NCBI GenBank assembly: GCA_011525945.1
Contig: WYBJ01000142.1
Span: 1 to 36,564, forward strand
Length of the DNA: 36,564 nucleotides
Origin: Burkholderiaceae bacterium
GTDB taxonomy: Bacteria > Pseudomonadota > Gammaproteobacteria > Burkholderiales > WYBJ01
Direction: 5' to 3'
The notes beneath the pieces are model-generated. The model worked only from the letters and a program-made list of their open reading frames with translations. It made no database searches and had not been told where the DNA came from. Every line of letters begins with the position of its first letter. Within the stretch, counting starts at the first letter, position 1. Positions 8,708-16,460 of the stretch are shown here, piece by piece. Made by a program: the position numbers and the translations under genes.

Positions 8708-10088
8708 GCGGCGCACTGCGCCGGCACGCCGCGTGCCGCGTCGTTCGGCTGGCGTCGGTGCGACCGGATTGCATCACGGGCGCGCTGCGCGAACACGCCC
8801 GGGCGACGGGCAAGCAGCGAGCGCAGCCGATGCGGTTCGGCCGGCGCTTCTTGGACGCGGTGTCGGCGCACTGCGCCAAGTACTCGCATTCGAGGCGCCG
8901 GCGGATCTCGTTCTGCGCCGCTTCTTCCGCGACAATGCGGACCTCGGGCGCCGCGATCGTGGCTTTGTCGCCGAGACCGTGTTCGCCTGCCTGCGCCGGC
9001 TGCGCTGGCTAAGCCAGCTCGCCGATGGGCGCGACCCAAGGCGTCTTTTCATCCTGGCCGCGGATCGCCTGCCCGCACCGACATGGCGCGAGCTTCGTCC
9101 CGTGCTGAGCGAAGACGAACAAGCCTGGCTCGCGCGTTGCCGCGATTGCGCCGACGCTGCGGCTCCTCTCGGCGTGCGTGCCGACTTGCCTGATTGGGTG
9201 GTTGAAATCATGCGCGAGCGGTTCTCAGACGATGCCATTCTCGCCATCGGTCGCGGCATGCAGACTCCGGCGCCGCTCGATCTGCGTGTCAACACCGTGC
9301 GGGTCGATCGCGCACAGGTGTTGACGGCGCTGAACGCGGGCGGAATCGAGGCCCGTGCGACGCGCTACTCGCCGCTAGGCATCCGGCTCGTATCCAAGCC
9401 CGCGCTGGAACGGCATCCACTCTATCTGCAAGGGGCAATCGAAGTCCAGGACGAAGGCAGCCAGCTCCTGGGCTTTCTGCTTGCCCCACGCCGGCGTGAG
9501 ATGGTTGCCGATCTTTGCGCCGGCGCCGGCGGAAAGACGTTGCTGCTTGGCGCGCTGATGCACTCGGAGGGCCGTCTGTACGCTTTCGATGTGTCCGCGC
9601 ACCGTATCCGGCGCCTAAACGCGCGCCTCGCGCGCTCGGGATTGAGTAACGTGCAGCCGGAAGTGATAGCGCATGAAAACGACGTGCGGTTGAAGCGACT
9701 CGCGGGCAAGCTCCACCGGGTGCTGGTTGACGCACCTTGCACGGGCTTTGGCACGCTGCGGCGTAACCCCGACCTGAAATGGCGCCACGGCGCGGGCGCT
9801 CTCACCGACCTCACGGTGAAGCAGTCGCTCATCCTGGAGGCTGCAAGCCGTCTGGTCGGACCCGGCGGGAGGCTCGTGTACGCGACCTGCAGCTTCTTGG
9901 CGGCGGAAAACGAGGACATCGTGGCTGCATTCCTGCGCCGCCATCCCGAGTTCGCGGTGCTGAACGCGCAGGAGATCCTCGCCCGTCAAGGCATCGCTAT
10001 CGACACCGGCGAGCGCCTGCAACTACTGCCGCAGCAGCATTCGACCGATGCCTTTTATGCCGCCGTGCTGGAGCGGCGCTCGGCGTGA
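8697..10088 (+). CDS. rsmB: RsmB-type 16S rRNA cytosine-C5 methyltransferase (possible N-terminal frameshift)
   Basis: RsmB-type enzymes methylate C5 of cytosine 967 in 16S rRNA using S-adenosylmethionine. The SAM-binding motif is VADLCAGAGGKTLLL near residue 270. The two catalytic cysteines are C348 (DAPCTGFG) and C398 (YATCSF). The N-terminal third is the NusB-like RNA-binding part (ETVFACLRRLRWL). The listed start, ATG 8697, overlaps the DUF3108 stop by 11 bp, but the first 57 or so residues are Arg/Ala-rich and unconserved. From 8830 to 8868 a different frame (ATG 8830, MRFGRRFLDAVSA) has better codon use and joins the conserved LRQVLAFEAPADL segment if one base is added near 8866-8870. 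The true start may therefore be 8830 in a frameshifted gene. Confidence 0.85.
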   Translation: MAARRRTAPARRVPRRSAGVGATGLHHGRAARTRPGDGQAASAADAVRPALLGRGVGALRQVLAFEAPADLVLRRFFRDNADLGRRDRGFVAETVFACLRRLRWLSQLADGRDPRRLFILAADRLPAPTWRELRPVLSEDEQAWLARCRDCADAAAPLGVRADLPDWVVEIMRERFSDDAILAIGRGMQTPAPLDLRVNTVRVDRAQVLTALNAGGIEARATRYSPLGIRLVSKPALERHPLYLQGAIEVQDEGSQLLGFLLAPRRREMVADLCAGAGGKTLLLGALMHSEGRLYAFDVSAHRIRRLNARLARSGLSNVQPEVIAHENDVRLKRLAGKLHRVLVDAPCTGFGTLRRNPDLKWRHGAGALTDLTVKQSLILEAASRLVGPGGRLVYATCSFLAAENEDIVAAFLRRHPEFAVLNAQEILARQGIAIDTGERLQLLPQQHSTDAFYAAVLERRSA

Positions 10089-10237
10089 TCGGTGCGGCTT
10101 CCGGCCGCGTCCAGTTCATCATGCAATCCACGCACGACGGCCCGACGTACGCGTCGAGCGTCAGTCTCGCCAGCTGCTTTGTTGCCGCCGAGGCGGCACG
10201 TCTCGCCGCCGCTTCACACCATCCGATCGATGGGTGA
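10085..10237 (+). CDS. Possible 50-residue protein or gene remnant after rsmB
   Basis: A GTG at 10085 overlaps the rsmB stop (GTGA) and opens a frame of 50 codons ending in TGA. The peptide contains GRVQFIMQSTHDGPTYASS and then SCFVAAEAARLAAA, which reads more like a natural protein end than the Arg- and Ser-rich peptides of most chance frames here. No family is recognised. It may be a small coupled gene, the last piece of a lost gene, or chance. No clear ribosome-binding site is visible. Confidence 0.2.
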   Translation: MIGAASGRVQFIMQSTHDGPTYASSVSLASCFVAAEAARLAAASHHPIDG

Positions 10238-10277
10238 GCGCCAGTGTCGATATTGCCCGGGATGCCCGCTCGAACGC

Positions 10278-10305
10278 TTGCCGGCGGGGATCGTTACGGT
10301 AGAAT
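10278..10305 (+). promoter_or_regulatory. Predicted sigma-70 promoter of the desaturase gene
   Basis: TTGCCG (10278-10283) and TAGAAT (10300-10305) are separated by 16 bp, close to the consensus -35 and -10 elements. They lie about 30 bp upstream of the desaturase start in an otherwise GC-rich gap. GGGAGG at 10326-10331 serves as ribosome-binding site for the ATG at 10336. Confidence 0.55.
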
Positions 10306-10335
10306 GCCGCCCAGTCTGGAAATCGGGAGGGTTCG

Positions 10336-11508
10336 ATGTCGCAAGGCGTTTGGCACCTGCCGTGGTGGGGCTATGTCGTTATGGTGCTGGCAACAACGCA
10401 CGTAACGATCGCGGCGGTCACGATTTTCCTGCATCGCCACCAAGCCCATCGGGCCCTCGACCTGCACCCGATCGCGAGCCACTTCTTTCGTTTCTGGCTG
10501 TGGCTCACCACCGGCATGGTGACCAAGGAATGGGCCGCAATCCATCGCAAGCACCACGCCAAGTGTGAGACCCAGGACGACCCGCATAGCCCACAGATTT
10601 ACGGCATCCGCAAGGTGCTGCTCGAAGGCACGGAGCTCTATCGAGCCGAATCGAAGAACACCGAAACGATGCGGCGCTATGGCCACGGTACGCCGGACGA
10701 TTGGCTCGAGCGTCACGTGTACGCAAAACATAGCGCCGCCGGCCTCACCATCCTATTGCTGCTGGAGCTCGCCTTGTTCGGCCCGATCGGGGCAACACTG
10801 TGGGCCGTGCAGATGCTATGGATCCCTTTCTTCGCCGCTGGCGTCGTCAACGGCCTTGGTCATTACTGGGGCTACCGCAATTTCCAGTCGACCGACACCA
10901 GCACCAACATCGTTCCCTGGGGCATTCTGATCGGCGGGGAGGAACTTCACAACAACCACCATGCCTATGCCACCTCGGCGAAGCTCTCGAACAAGTGGTA
11001 CGAGTTCGACATCGGCTGGCTGTACATCCGCGTCTTGGCTGCGCTCGGCCTCGCGAGCGTGAAGAAGATTGCGCCGCGGGTGCGAAAGCTGCCCACCGCC
11101 AAGCCGAGCTGCGACCATGAACTGCTGCAAGCGGTCATCACCCATCGCTACGATGTGCTGGCGCGCTACGCCGCGGCCCTGAAGGGCACTTGGCGCGCCG
11201 AGTTGCGGGCGTTGCGCGCGCGGGCTGCGCACGGCGCCGAGGAATGGCGCAAGCTCAAGGGCTGGCTGCATCGCGATGCGAACGATCTGCCCGAGATCGT
11301 GCGCAGCCGGTTGAGCGAGACCGTGCAGTCGAGCCGAGTGCTCACGACGGTGCTTTCGATGCGCGAAGATCTCACGCAGATCTGGAGCCGATCGAGCGCT
11401 TCGCGCGACCAACTCGTGCGCCAGCTCGACGACTGGTGCAAGCGCGCCGAAGCGAGCGGCATTCAGGCGTTGGAGCAGTTCTCGCACCGGCTGCGCTGCT
11501 ATGCCTGA
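10336..11508 (+). CDS. Membrane fatty-acid (acyl-CoA type) desaturase with ISL3-transposase-like C-terminal segment
   Basis: The protein introduces a cis double bond into a fatty acyl chain at the membrane, using a di-iron centre. Its three histidine boxes are complete: HRHQAH at residues 33-38, HRKHH at 70-74 and HNNHH at 205-209. Hydrophobic segments lie near 11-32, 46-62, 133-170 and 222-242. The box order and KEWAAIHRKHH sequence fit the delta-9 desaturases of DesC/stearoyl-CoA type. After residue 250 comes a soluble, helix-rich extension of about 140 residues. Its last 55 residues (VLSMREDLTQIW, then LDDWCKRAEASGIQALEQF) resemble the C-terminus of ISL3-family transposases. It has its own promoter and ends at a bidirectional terminator. 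Confidence 0.88.
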   Translation: MSQGVWHLPWWGYVVMVLATTHVTIAAVTIFLHRHQAHRALDLHPIASHFFRFWLWLTTGMVTKEWAAIHRKHHAKCETQDDPHSPQIYGIRKVLLEGTELYRAESKNTETMRRYGHGTPDDWLERHVYAKHSAAGLTILLLLELALFGPIGATLWAVQMLWIPFFAAGVVNGLGHYWGYRNFQSTDTSTNIVPWGILIGGEELHNNHHAYATSAKLSNKWYEFDIGWLYIRVLAALGLASVKKIAPRVRKLPTAKPSCDHELLQAVITHRYDVLARYAAALKGTWRAELRALRARAAHGAEEWRKLKGWLHRDANDLPEIVRSRLSETVQSSRVLTTVLSMREDLTQIWSRSSASRDQLVRQLDDWCKRAEASGIQALEQFSHRLRCYA

Positions 11509-11513
11509 GGCGA

Positions 11514-11729
11514 TCAGCGCCCACAAAAAAGCCCGCCATCGGCGGGTTTTTTTGCTCGCCTGCGAGGGCGTGCCAACTTGAGCTTGGTTTCCTTGTAAAT
11601 GACGTGCTTGCGCGCGACCGGGTCGAACTTCTTCATCTCGATCTTCTCGGTGGTGGTGCGCTTGTTCTTGGTGGTGGTATAGAAATGACCGGTTCCGGCA
11701 GTCGACTCCAGCTTGATCTTCTCACGCAT
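11514..11729 (-). CDS. rpmG: 50S ribosomal protein L33 with 20-residue C-terminal readthrough extension
   Basis: L33 is a small zinc-free protein of the large ribosomal subunit near the E site. Residues 1-51 match the normal bacterial protein ([20 protein letters not shown] through [10 protein letters not shown]), where L33 ordinarily stops. Here the next codon is TTG instead of a stop, and the frame continues for 20 residues ([20 protein letters not shown]) through the terminator stem and its T-tract, ending at TGA 11516-11514, 5 bp from the desaturase stop. The start ATG 11729 is supported by AGGAG 7 nt upstream. rpmB lies 64 bp upstream in the same direction. A one-base substitution or a sequencing error could both explain the loss of the stop. 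Confidence 0.92.
   Translation of the reverse strand: MREKIKLESTAGTGHFYTTTKNKRTTTEKIEMKKFDPVARKHVIYKETKLKLARPRRRAKKPADGGLFCGR
11525..11553. terminator. Bidirectional intrinsic terminator between the desaturase and rpmG
   Basis: A perfect 6-bp stem, CCCGCC (11532-11537) with GGCGGG (11541-11546), closes on an ATC loop. Six A's flank it on the left and seven T's on the right, so it can end transcription from both sides. It lies downstream of the desaturase stop but inside the extended rpmG reading frame (see findings). Confidence 0.9.
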
Positions 11730-11793
11730 GTCCGGCTCCTGTTACAGATACAACGATGGCGACCCGCGCGATCTCGGCTAGCCGCCGCTCCTG

Positions 11794-12027
11794 TCAGAGT
11801 TCACCGCGCGCCTTGAGCTCGGCCAGCACCACATCGATACCCTTCTTGTCGATGGTCCGCAGGCCTTTCTGGCTCAAACGCAGGCGCACCCAGCGCTTTT
11901 CGCTCTCCACCCAGAAGCGGCGGTATTGCAGGTTGGGGAAGAAGCGCCGCTTGGTCTTGTTGTTGGCGTGCGATACGTGGTTGCCCTTTTGCGGGCGCTT
12001 ACCGGTGACCTGACAGACTCGTGCCAT
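11794..12027 (-). CDS. rpmB: 50S ribosomal protein L28
   Basis: L28 is a structural protein of the large ribosomal subunit. From the ATG at 12027 it has 77 residues, against 78 in E. coli. It begins [20 protein letters not shown] and contains [18 protein letters not shown], both typical of the family. GGAG lies 6 nt upstream of the start. An open extension to 12111 is not conserved and is not used. The usual rpmB-rpmG order is kept, with rpmG 64 bp downstream. radC is upstream and points the same way, 123 bp away. Confidence 0.96.
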   Translation of the reverse strand: MARVCQVTGKRPQKGNHVSHANNKTKRRFFPNLQYRRFWVESEKRWVRLRLSQKGLRTIDKKGIDVVLAELKARGEL

Positions 12028-12150
12028 GACGGCTCCAACCGCTCGATTTGCGAAAAGTTTGCGATTGTAGCCCGGACAAGGCGCCTGCTCAAGCGCAGGA
12101 ATCGTCCCCAATCGTCCCGGCCGGCGCCCGAGTCAACCTCCCCAGATCAC

Positions 12151-12825
12151 TCAGAGAAGCCCCCTTTCGGCGAACGAAATCGCGGCATTGCCCGCGATCA
12201 CGAAGTGATCGAGTACGCGCACGTCCACCAGTGCGAGCGCTTGCCGCAATGCTCGCGTGAGCGCTTCGTCGGCGTGGCTCGGCTCTGCCACCCCGGAGGG
12301 ATGGTTGTGGGCGAGGATCATGCCCGCCGCATTGCGCGCGAGCGCGCTCTTCACCACCTCACGCGGATAGACGCTCGTCTGAGTCAATGTGCCTCGAAAC
12401 AGCTCCTCGTCGCCGATGACCCGATTCTGCGCATCGAGGTACAGACCGACGAAGACCTCGTGCGGCAGATCCCGCAGCTTGAGGCGCAGGAAATCGCGTA
12501 CTGCCCCTGGCGAGCCAAGCGCATCGCGCCGCGCCATGTCTTCGCGCAGCGCGCGGCGCACGAGCTCCATCATCGCGCTCATCTGGCAAAACCGTGCGAC
12601 GCCGAAGCCGCGCTGCTCGCACAGCACCGCGCGCTCGGCCGCGAGTATCGCCGAAAGGCTGCCGAAGCGCGTGATCAGGGCGCGTGCGAGATCGACCGCA
12701 GTCTTCCCGCGCACGCCGGTGCGCAGGAACACCGCGAGCAGTTCGGTATCCGACAGTGCCTGCGCGCCGCAGCGCAGAAGACGCTCGCGCGGGCGCTCGG
12801 TTCTCGGCCAATCGCTGATGGGCAT
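12151..12825 (-). CDS. radC: RadC-family JAB/MPN-domain protein
   Basis: The 224-residue protein has an N-terminal helix-hairpin-helix region ([19 protein letters not shown] at about 12-30). A C-terminal JAB1/MPN metal-binding domain holds HNHPSG at 173-178 and D186, the full H-x-H-x(10)-D signature. RadC was once linked to DNA repair, but that role was withdrawn for E. coli and its function is still unsettled. The start ATG 12825 gives [17 protein letters not shown], which matches family N-termini well. It is divergent from coaBC and upstream of rpmB, the arrangement often seen in beta- and gammaproteobacteria. Confidence 0.92.
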   Translation of the reverse strand: MPISDWPRTERPRERLLRCGAQALSDTELLAVFLRTGVRGKTAVDLARALITRFGSLSAILAAERAVLCEQRGFGVARFCQMSAMMELVRRALREDMARRDALGSPGAVRDFLRLKLRDLPHEVFVGLYLDAQNRVIGDEELFRGTLTQTSVYPREVVKSALARNAAGMILAHNHPSGVAEPSHADEALTRALRQALALVDVRVLDHFVIAGNAAISFAERGLL

Positions 12826-13136
12826 TCAGCATCTCGCTCGATCGATCGGCCAGTGTGCCATCGCAGTCGTCTTGGCGCGTTCATCCACAAGGCCTATGTC
12901 GGAATGACGTGCGGCAGCGAACCGCATCATCGGCGCAGCGCGCCGCACGTCACTCCTGCAAGACTGACGTGAGGCGAACAAAGCGCCCGCCTTCTTTTCC
13001 TGGCGCCCGTTTGACCGATACCCGGCCGCCTGCGAGCCGACGACTGCACCGGCAGGCCTCGCCGACCGGCCCGCTGGGTGGGCATCCGCTTCCTGGTTTA
13101 CACTCTCGTACATCGTTCATTCGCACCCACCGTATC
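12826..13136. other. Divergent radC-coaBC intergenic region
   Basis: These 311 bp hold no convincing gene: the open frames on both strands are Arg/Ala/Ser-rich and lack family motifs. The region contains a set of TGACGTG repeats (listed separately). A possible -10 element TACACT near 13099-13104, within the AT-richer stretch before coaBC, has no strong -35 hexamer. Confidence 0.6.
12905..12975. repeat. Three TGACGTG(C/A)GGC copies upstream of coaBC and radC
   Basis: TGACGTGCGGC at 12905-12915 is repeated in perfect inverted form at 12942-12952 (GCCGCACGTCA). It recurs in direct orientation with one mismatch at 12965-12975 (TGACGTGAGGC). The inverted pair could form an 11-bp stem around a 26-nt loop, or the three sites could bind a regulator. 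No known operator is recognised. Confidence 0.5.
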
Positions 13137-14342
13137 ATGCCGGCACGATCGAAACCTCGCCTGCTGCTCGGGCTATCTGGCGGCATCGCGGCCTACAAGG
13201 CGGCCGAACTCACCCGCCTGTTCGTGCAGGGCGGGGTCGATGTCCAGGTCGTCATGACCGAGGCCGCGTGCGGTTTCATCACGCCGGTGACGATGCAGGC
13301 GCTCTCGGGCAAACCGGTCTACAAGGACATGTGGGATGTGCGCATCGACGACAACATGGCGCACATCGAGCTGTCGCGCGGTCGCGATGCGATCGTCATC
13401 GCGCCGGCGAGCGCCGACTTCCTCGCCAAGCTCGCGCACGGGCTCGCCGACGACCTGCTCTCGACCTTGTGTCTGGCGCGCGATTGTCCGTTGTTCGTGG
13501 CGCCGGCCATGAACCGTCAGATGTGGCAGAACGCGGCCACGCAACGCAATGTCGCGCAGCTCAACAAGGACGGTGTCATCGTGCTCGGTCCGGCGAGCGG
13601 TGACCAGGCCTGTGGCGAGGTCGGTCTGGGACGCATGCTGGAAGCAGCCGAGATCTGCGAAGACGTTTTGACCGCGCTGATCGAGCCCAAGTCGCTGCGC
13701 GGCAAACGTGTGCTGCTCACGGCAGGCCCGACGTTCGAGGCGATCGACGCGGTACGCGGAATCACCAATCGCAGCTCGGGCAAGATGGGCTTCGCGGTGG
13801 CGCGCGCGGCGCGCGAAGCGGGCGCCGAAGTCACGATCGTGTGCGGGCCGACCACGCTCGTACCTCCGCGCGCATGCACGCTCGTGCGCGTGGAAAGCGC
13901 CGAGCAGATGTTCGGCGAGGTCCGGGCACGCGTCGAGCGCTGCGATATCTTCATCGGCGTCGCAGCAGTCGCCGACTACCGGCCGGCGACGACGGCCGAG
14001 CACAAGATCAAGAAATCCGATCGGCGCATGGCGCTCGAACTGGTTCCCACGACCGACATCCTTGCTCACGTCGCCGACCTGCCGAACCCGCCTTTCTGCG
14101 TCGGCTTCGCCGCCGAGAGCCGTAATCTCGATGAGTATGCGCAGGACAAGCGCCGGCGCAAGCGCGTCCCGCTGCTGGCGGCCAATCTCGTGCAGCAGGC
14201 GATGGGGGCCGACGACAACGAGCTCGTCGTGTTCGACGACTCGGGCCGCCACGTGCTTGCGCGCGCGCCGAAGCTCGATCAGGCCCGCCAGCTCATTGCG
14301 CATGTGGCCGAGCTCGTGGCCGCCAAGGACGGTCGTTCGTGA
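13137..14342 (+). CDS. coaBC: Bifunctional phosphopantothenoylcysteine decarboxylase / phosphopantothenate--cysteine ligase
   Basis: This enzyme carries out two steps of coenzyme A synthesis: CoaB joins cysteine to 4'-phosphopantothenate and CoaC decarboxylates the product with FMN. The 401-residue length is normal. The N-terminal flavoprotein half has [11 protein letters not shown] at 12-22, the catalytic H76 (NMAHIEL), PASADF at 90-95, APAMNRQMW at 122-130 and the lid cysteine C159 ([13 protein letters not shown]). The C-terminal CoaB half starts near residue 185 ([17 protein letters not shown]) and contains the [10 protein letters not shown] dinucleotide-fold segment and the KIKK substrate motif. 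The ATG at 13137 gives the usual N-terminus. Its stop overlaps the dut start (GTGA). Together with panB and panC, this window holds much of the route to CoA. Confidence 0.96.
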   Translation: MPARSKPRLLLGLSGGIAAYKAAELTRLFVQGGVDVQVVMTEAACGFITPVTMQALSGKPVYKDMWDVRIDDNMAHIELSRGRDAIVIAPASADFLAKLAHGLADDLLSTLCLARDCPLFVAPAMNRQMWQNAATQRNVAQLNKDGVIVLGPASGDQACGEVGLGRMLEAAEICEDVLTALIEPKSLRGKRVLLTAGPTFEAIDAVRGITNRSSGKMGFAVARAAREAGAEVTIVCGPTTLVPPRACTLVRVESAEQMFGEVRARVERCDIFIGVAAVADYRPATTAEHKIKKSDRRMALELVPTTDILAHVADLPNPPFCVGFAAESRNLDEYAQDKRRRKRVPLLAANLVQQAMGADDNELVVFDDSGRHVLARAPKLDQARQLIAHVAELVAAKDGRS

Positions 14343-14800
14343 CGACTGGCGCGCTACCGCGGATCGACGTGAAGATTCTGGATGCCCGCTTGCACGGCCA
14401 GTTGCCGCGCTATGCCACCGCGGGCTCCGCGGGGCTCGATCTGCGCGCCTGCCTGGCAAGCCCGCTCGAATTGAAACCCGGGCAGACCGAGCTCATCCCC
14501 GCCGGCATCGCGATCCATATCGCCGATCCGGAGCTCGCGGCGATCGTCCTGCCGCGCTCGGGCCTCGGCCACAAGCACGGCATCGTACTCGGCAACCTGG
14601 TGGGCTTGATCGATTCCGACTACCAGGGCCAGATTTTCGTGTCCACGTGGAATCGCAGCCAGGCGCCGTTCACCATCGAGCCGATGGAGCGCCTCGCGCA
14701 GCTTGTGATCGTGCCGGTGGTACAGATCGCCTTCAATGTCGTGGACGAGTTCGATGCCAGCAGCCGTGGTGCAGCGGGCTTCGGCAGCACGGGACGCTGA
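14339..14800 (+). CDS. dut: Deoxyuridine 5'-triphosphate nucleotidohydrolase (dUTPase)
   Basis: Dut hydrolyses dUTP to dUMP and pyrophosphate, keeping uracil out of DNA and supplying dUMP for thymidylate synthesis. The 153-residue protein is of the trimeric type with all five motifs in order: GSAGLDLRA (29-37), [11 protein letters not shown] (72-82), GLIDSDYQG (89-97) with the catalytic Asp, ERLAQLV (117-123), and [10 protein letters not shown] (143-152) with the C-terminal Phe that stacks on uracil. It starts at a GTG overlapping the coaBC stop by 4 bp. The coaBC-dut pairing is classical, as in E. coli. Confidence 0.96.
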   Translation: MTTGALPRIDVKILDARLHGQLPRYATAGSAGLDLRACLASPLELKPGQTELIPAGIAIHIADPELAAIVLPRSGLGHKHGIVLGNLVGLIDSDYQGQIFVSTWNRSQAPFTIEPMERLAQLVIVPVVQIAFNVVDEFDASSRGAAGFGSTGR

Positions 14801-15213
14801 TGGTGGCAGCCGACAGCGCCGTGGTGATTTTCGCGCACGGCTCGCGCGACCCCGAATGGGTACGACCGTTCGAGGCGCTGCGCGCCCGGCTCGAACAACG
14901 CCTGCTCGATACGCCGATCGCGCTCGCTTTTCTAGAGCAGATACGGCCCGACCTGGTGCAGGTCATAGGTGAGCTCGCCGACAAGGGCATCCAGCGTGTG
15001 ACCGTATTGCCGCTTTTCATGGCACAAGGGCGCCATCTGCGTGAGGAGCTGCCGCGGATCGTCGCCCGGGCTTGCGAAATCAATCCCGGCGTGCTGGTTC
15101 GAACCAGCGCGGCAGTGGGCGAGATCGAAAGTCTGATGCAGGCGATCGTCGACTGGGCCGCCACGGAACACACCCGCACCCGCGCAGCCGATCTCGGCCA
15201 TCCGGTGGCCTAG
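14800..15213 (+). CDS. CbiX-like sirohydrochlorin chelatase family protein, short form
   Basis: The 137-residue protein is a single-domain (short) CbiX/SirB-type chelatase, a family that inserts cobalt, iron or nickel into sirohydrochlorin for cobalamin, siroheme or coenzyme F430. The two metal-binding histidines appear as FAHGSRDPEW (H13) and PLFMAQGRHLREELP (H79). Which metal it uses cannot be read from sequence. The ATG at 14800 overlaps the dut stop (TGATG), so it sits in the coaBC-dut transcription unit. No other tetrapyrrole gene is nearby. The frame is open far upstream across dut and coaBC, but only this last part has family motifs. Confidence 0.8.
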   Translation: MVAADSAVVIFAHGSRDPEWVRPFEALRARLEQRLLDTPIALAFLEQIRPDLVQVIGELADKGIQRVTVLPLFMAQGRHLREELPRIVARACEINPGVLVRTSAAVGEIESLMQAIVDWAATEHTRTRAADLGHPVA

Positions 15214-15214
15214 A

Positions 15215-15673
15215 ATGAAACCACTACCCCGGCGCGTCGCCGCGTTGGCCTGCATGCTCGCACTCGTATCGGCCGAGATTCACGCGGCGGAGAAACTTCC
15301 CGTGATCGAACTGCGTATCGGAGAGCAGAAGGTGAGCGCAGAAGTGGCTGCTACGGAGCCGACGCGCACGCTCGGTCTCATGCACCGTAAGCAACCGCTC
15401 GGCGCCGGCGCAGGGATGCTGTTTGTTTTCACAGCGCCCGGCTTCCATGGCATGTGGATGCGCAATACCTACATCCCGCTTTCCGTTGCATTCATCGACG
15501 ATAACGGCGTCATTCTCAACATCGCCGACATGATGCCGCTCACCACCGAGGCACACATCGCGGCCGGCTTTGCGCGTTATGCGCTGGAGATGAACCAGGG
15601 TTGGTTCGCCGCGCGCGGCATTCGCACCGGCGCCAAGGTGCTCGGGCTCGACGCCGCGCCGAAACCGGAGTAA
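15215..15673 (+). CDS. DUF192 family exported protein
   Basis: The 152-residue protein begins with a signal peptide (RRVAALACMLALVSAEIHA, cleavage likely near residue 24) and continues as a complete DUF192 domain. Signature segments are TRTLGLMHRKQPLGAGAGMLFVF and GMWMRNTYIPLSVAFID, ending near VLEMNQGW-like residues (ALEMNQGWFAARGI). It is expected in the periplasm; no biochemical function is established for the family. The start follows the preceding stop by one base, making it the last gene of the coaBC-dut-cbiX unit. A strong hairpin follows. Confidence 0.85.
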   Translation: MKPLPRRVAALACMLALVSAEIHAAEKLPVIELRIGEQKVSAEVAATEPTRTLGLMHRKQPLGAGAGMLFVFTAPGFHGMWMRNTYIPLSVAFIDDNGVILNIADMMPLTTEAHIAAGFARYALEMNQGWFAARGIRTGAKVLGLDAAPKPE

Positions 15674-15704
15674 TCGGCAACGGCACGTCCATAAAATACC
15701 CAAG

Positions 15705-15738
15705 GGCCGAGCCCGCTTGGCTAGAAGCGGGCTCGGCC
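15705..15738. terminator. 14-bp perfect hairpin between convergent DUF192 gene and sodB
   Basis: GGCCGAGCCCGCTT (15705-15718) pairs perfectly with AAGCGGGCTCGGCC (15725-15738) around a 6-nt loop. There is no T-run on the plus side. On the minus side the stem is followed by TTGGGTATTTTAT, so it probably ends sodB transcription. It may also act as a weaker stop for the plus-strand unit. Confidence 0.65.
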
Positions 15739-15794
15739 CCGTCTACGAACTGACGAAAAAAGGGGCGCCCGATGCAGGCCTCCCCCTTATCGTG

Positions 15795-16379
15795 TCAGGC
15801 GAAATTCTTGCCCGCGAAATCCCAGTTCGCCAAGCTGGCGAGGAAGGTCTCGACGAATTTCGGTCGCGCGTTGCGGTAGTCGATGTAGTAGGCGTGCTCC
15901 CACACGTCGATTGTGAGCAGCGCTTTGTCGTTGCCGGTAAGCGGTGTGCCGGCGTTGCTGGTGTTGGCTATTTCGACCGAGCCATCGCCCTTTTTCACCA
16001 GCCAAGTCCAGCCTGAGCCGAAATTGCCCACGGCGGAGGCTTGGAACTGCTTCTTGAACTCGTCAAGCGACCCCCACTTCTTGTCGATCGCCTGCGCCAG
16101 CGCACCACCCGGCGCACCGCCGCCGCCCGGCTTCATGCTGCTCCAGAAAAATGTGTGATTCCAGACCTGCGCCGCGTTGTTGAAGATGCCGCCAGGAGGC
16201 GCCTTCCTGACGATCTCCTCCAGGGTCATCTTGTCGTACTCGGTGTTCGGGATGAGATTATTCAGGTTGGTGACGTAAGCCTGGTGATGCTTGCCGTAGT
16301 GGAACTCGAGCGTTTCCTTGGAGACGTGCGGGGCGAGCGCATCCATGGCATACGGTAGCGACGGAAGCTCGTGCTTCAT
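15795..16379 (-). CDS. sodB: Superoxide dismutase [Fe]
   Basis: SodB converts superoxide to oxygen and hydrogen peroxide in the cytosol. The 194-residue protein carries the four metal ligands H27 (EFHYGKHH), H75 (VWNHTFFW), D158 and H162 ([11 protein letters not shown]). The [13 protein letters not shown] and [10 protein letters not shown] segments favour the iron form over manganese, though metal use needs measurement. No signal peptide is present. The start ATG 16379 has AGGAG (16392-16388) well placed. It is a single gene with its own promoter; the hairpin at 15705-15738 lies past its stop. Confidence 0.96.
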   Translation of the reverse strand: MKHELPSLPYAMDALAPHVSKETLEFHYGKHHQAYVTNLNNLIPNTEYDKMTLEEIVRKAPPGGIFNNAAQVWNHTFFWSSMKPGGGGAPGGALAQAIDKKWGSLDEFKKQFQASAVGNFGSGWTWLVKKGDGSVEIANTSNAGTPLTGNDKALLTIDVWEHAYYIDYRNARPKFVETFLASLANWDFAGKNFA

Positions 16380-16387
16380 CGGTTCTT

Positions 16388-16420
16388 CTCCTTTGGGCGC
16401 GTATAGAACCAGGCATTTTA
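16388..16420 (-). promoter_or_regulatory. sodB leader: candidate -10 and ribosome-binding site
   Basis: On the minus strand TAAAAT (16420-16415) is a good -10 hexamer, and AGGAG (16392-16388) sits 8 nt before the sodB ATG. A -35 hexamer is less clear; a TTGCGC lies slightly too close upstream. Confidence 0.4.
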
Positions 16421-16460
16421 GCCAAATGCATTGGGCGCAACAACTGTGAAGGACACGCCG

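Noticed and set aside
13173..14459. Open frame of 428 codons on the minus strand opposite coaBC
   Set aside because: Antisense of a complete CoaBC; no motif of its own.
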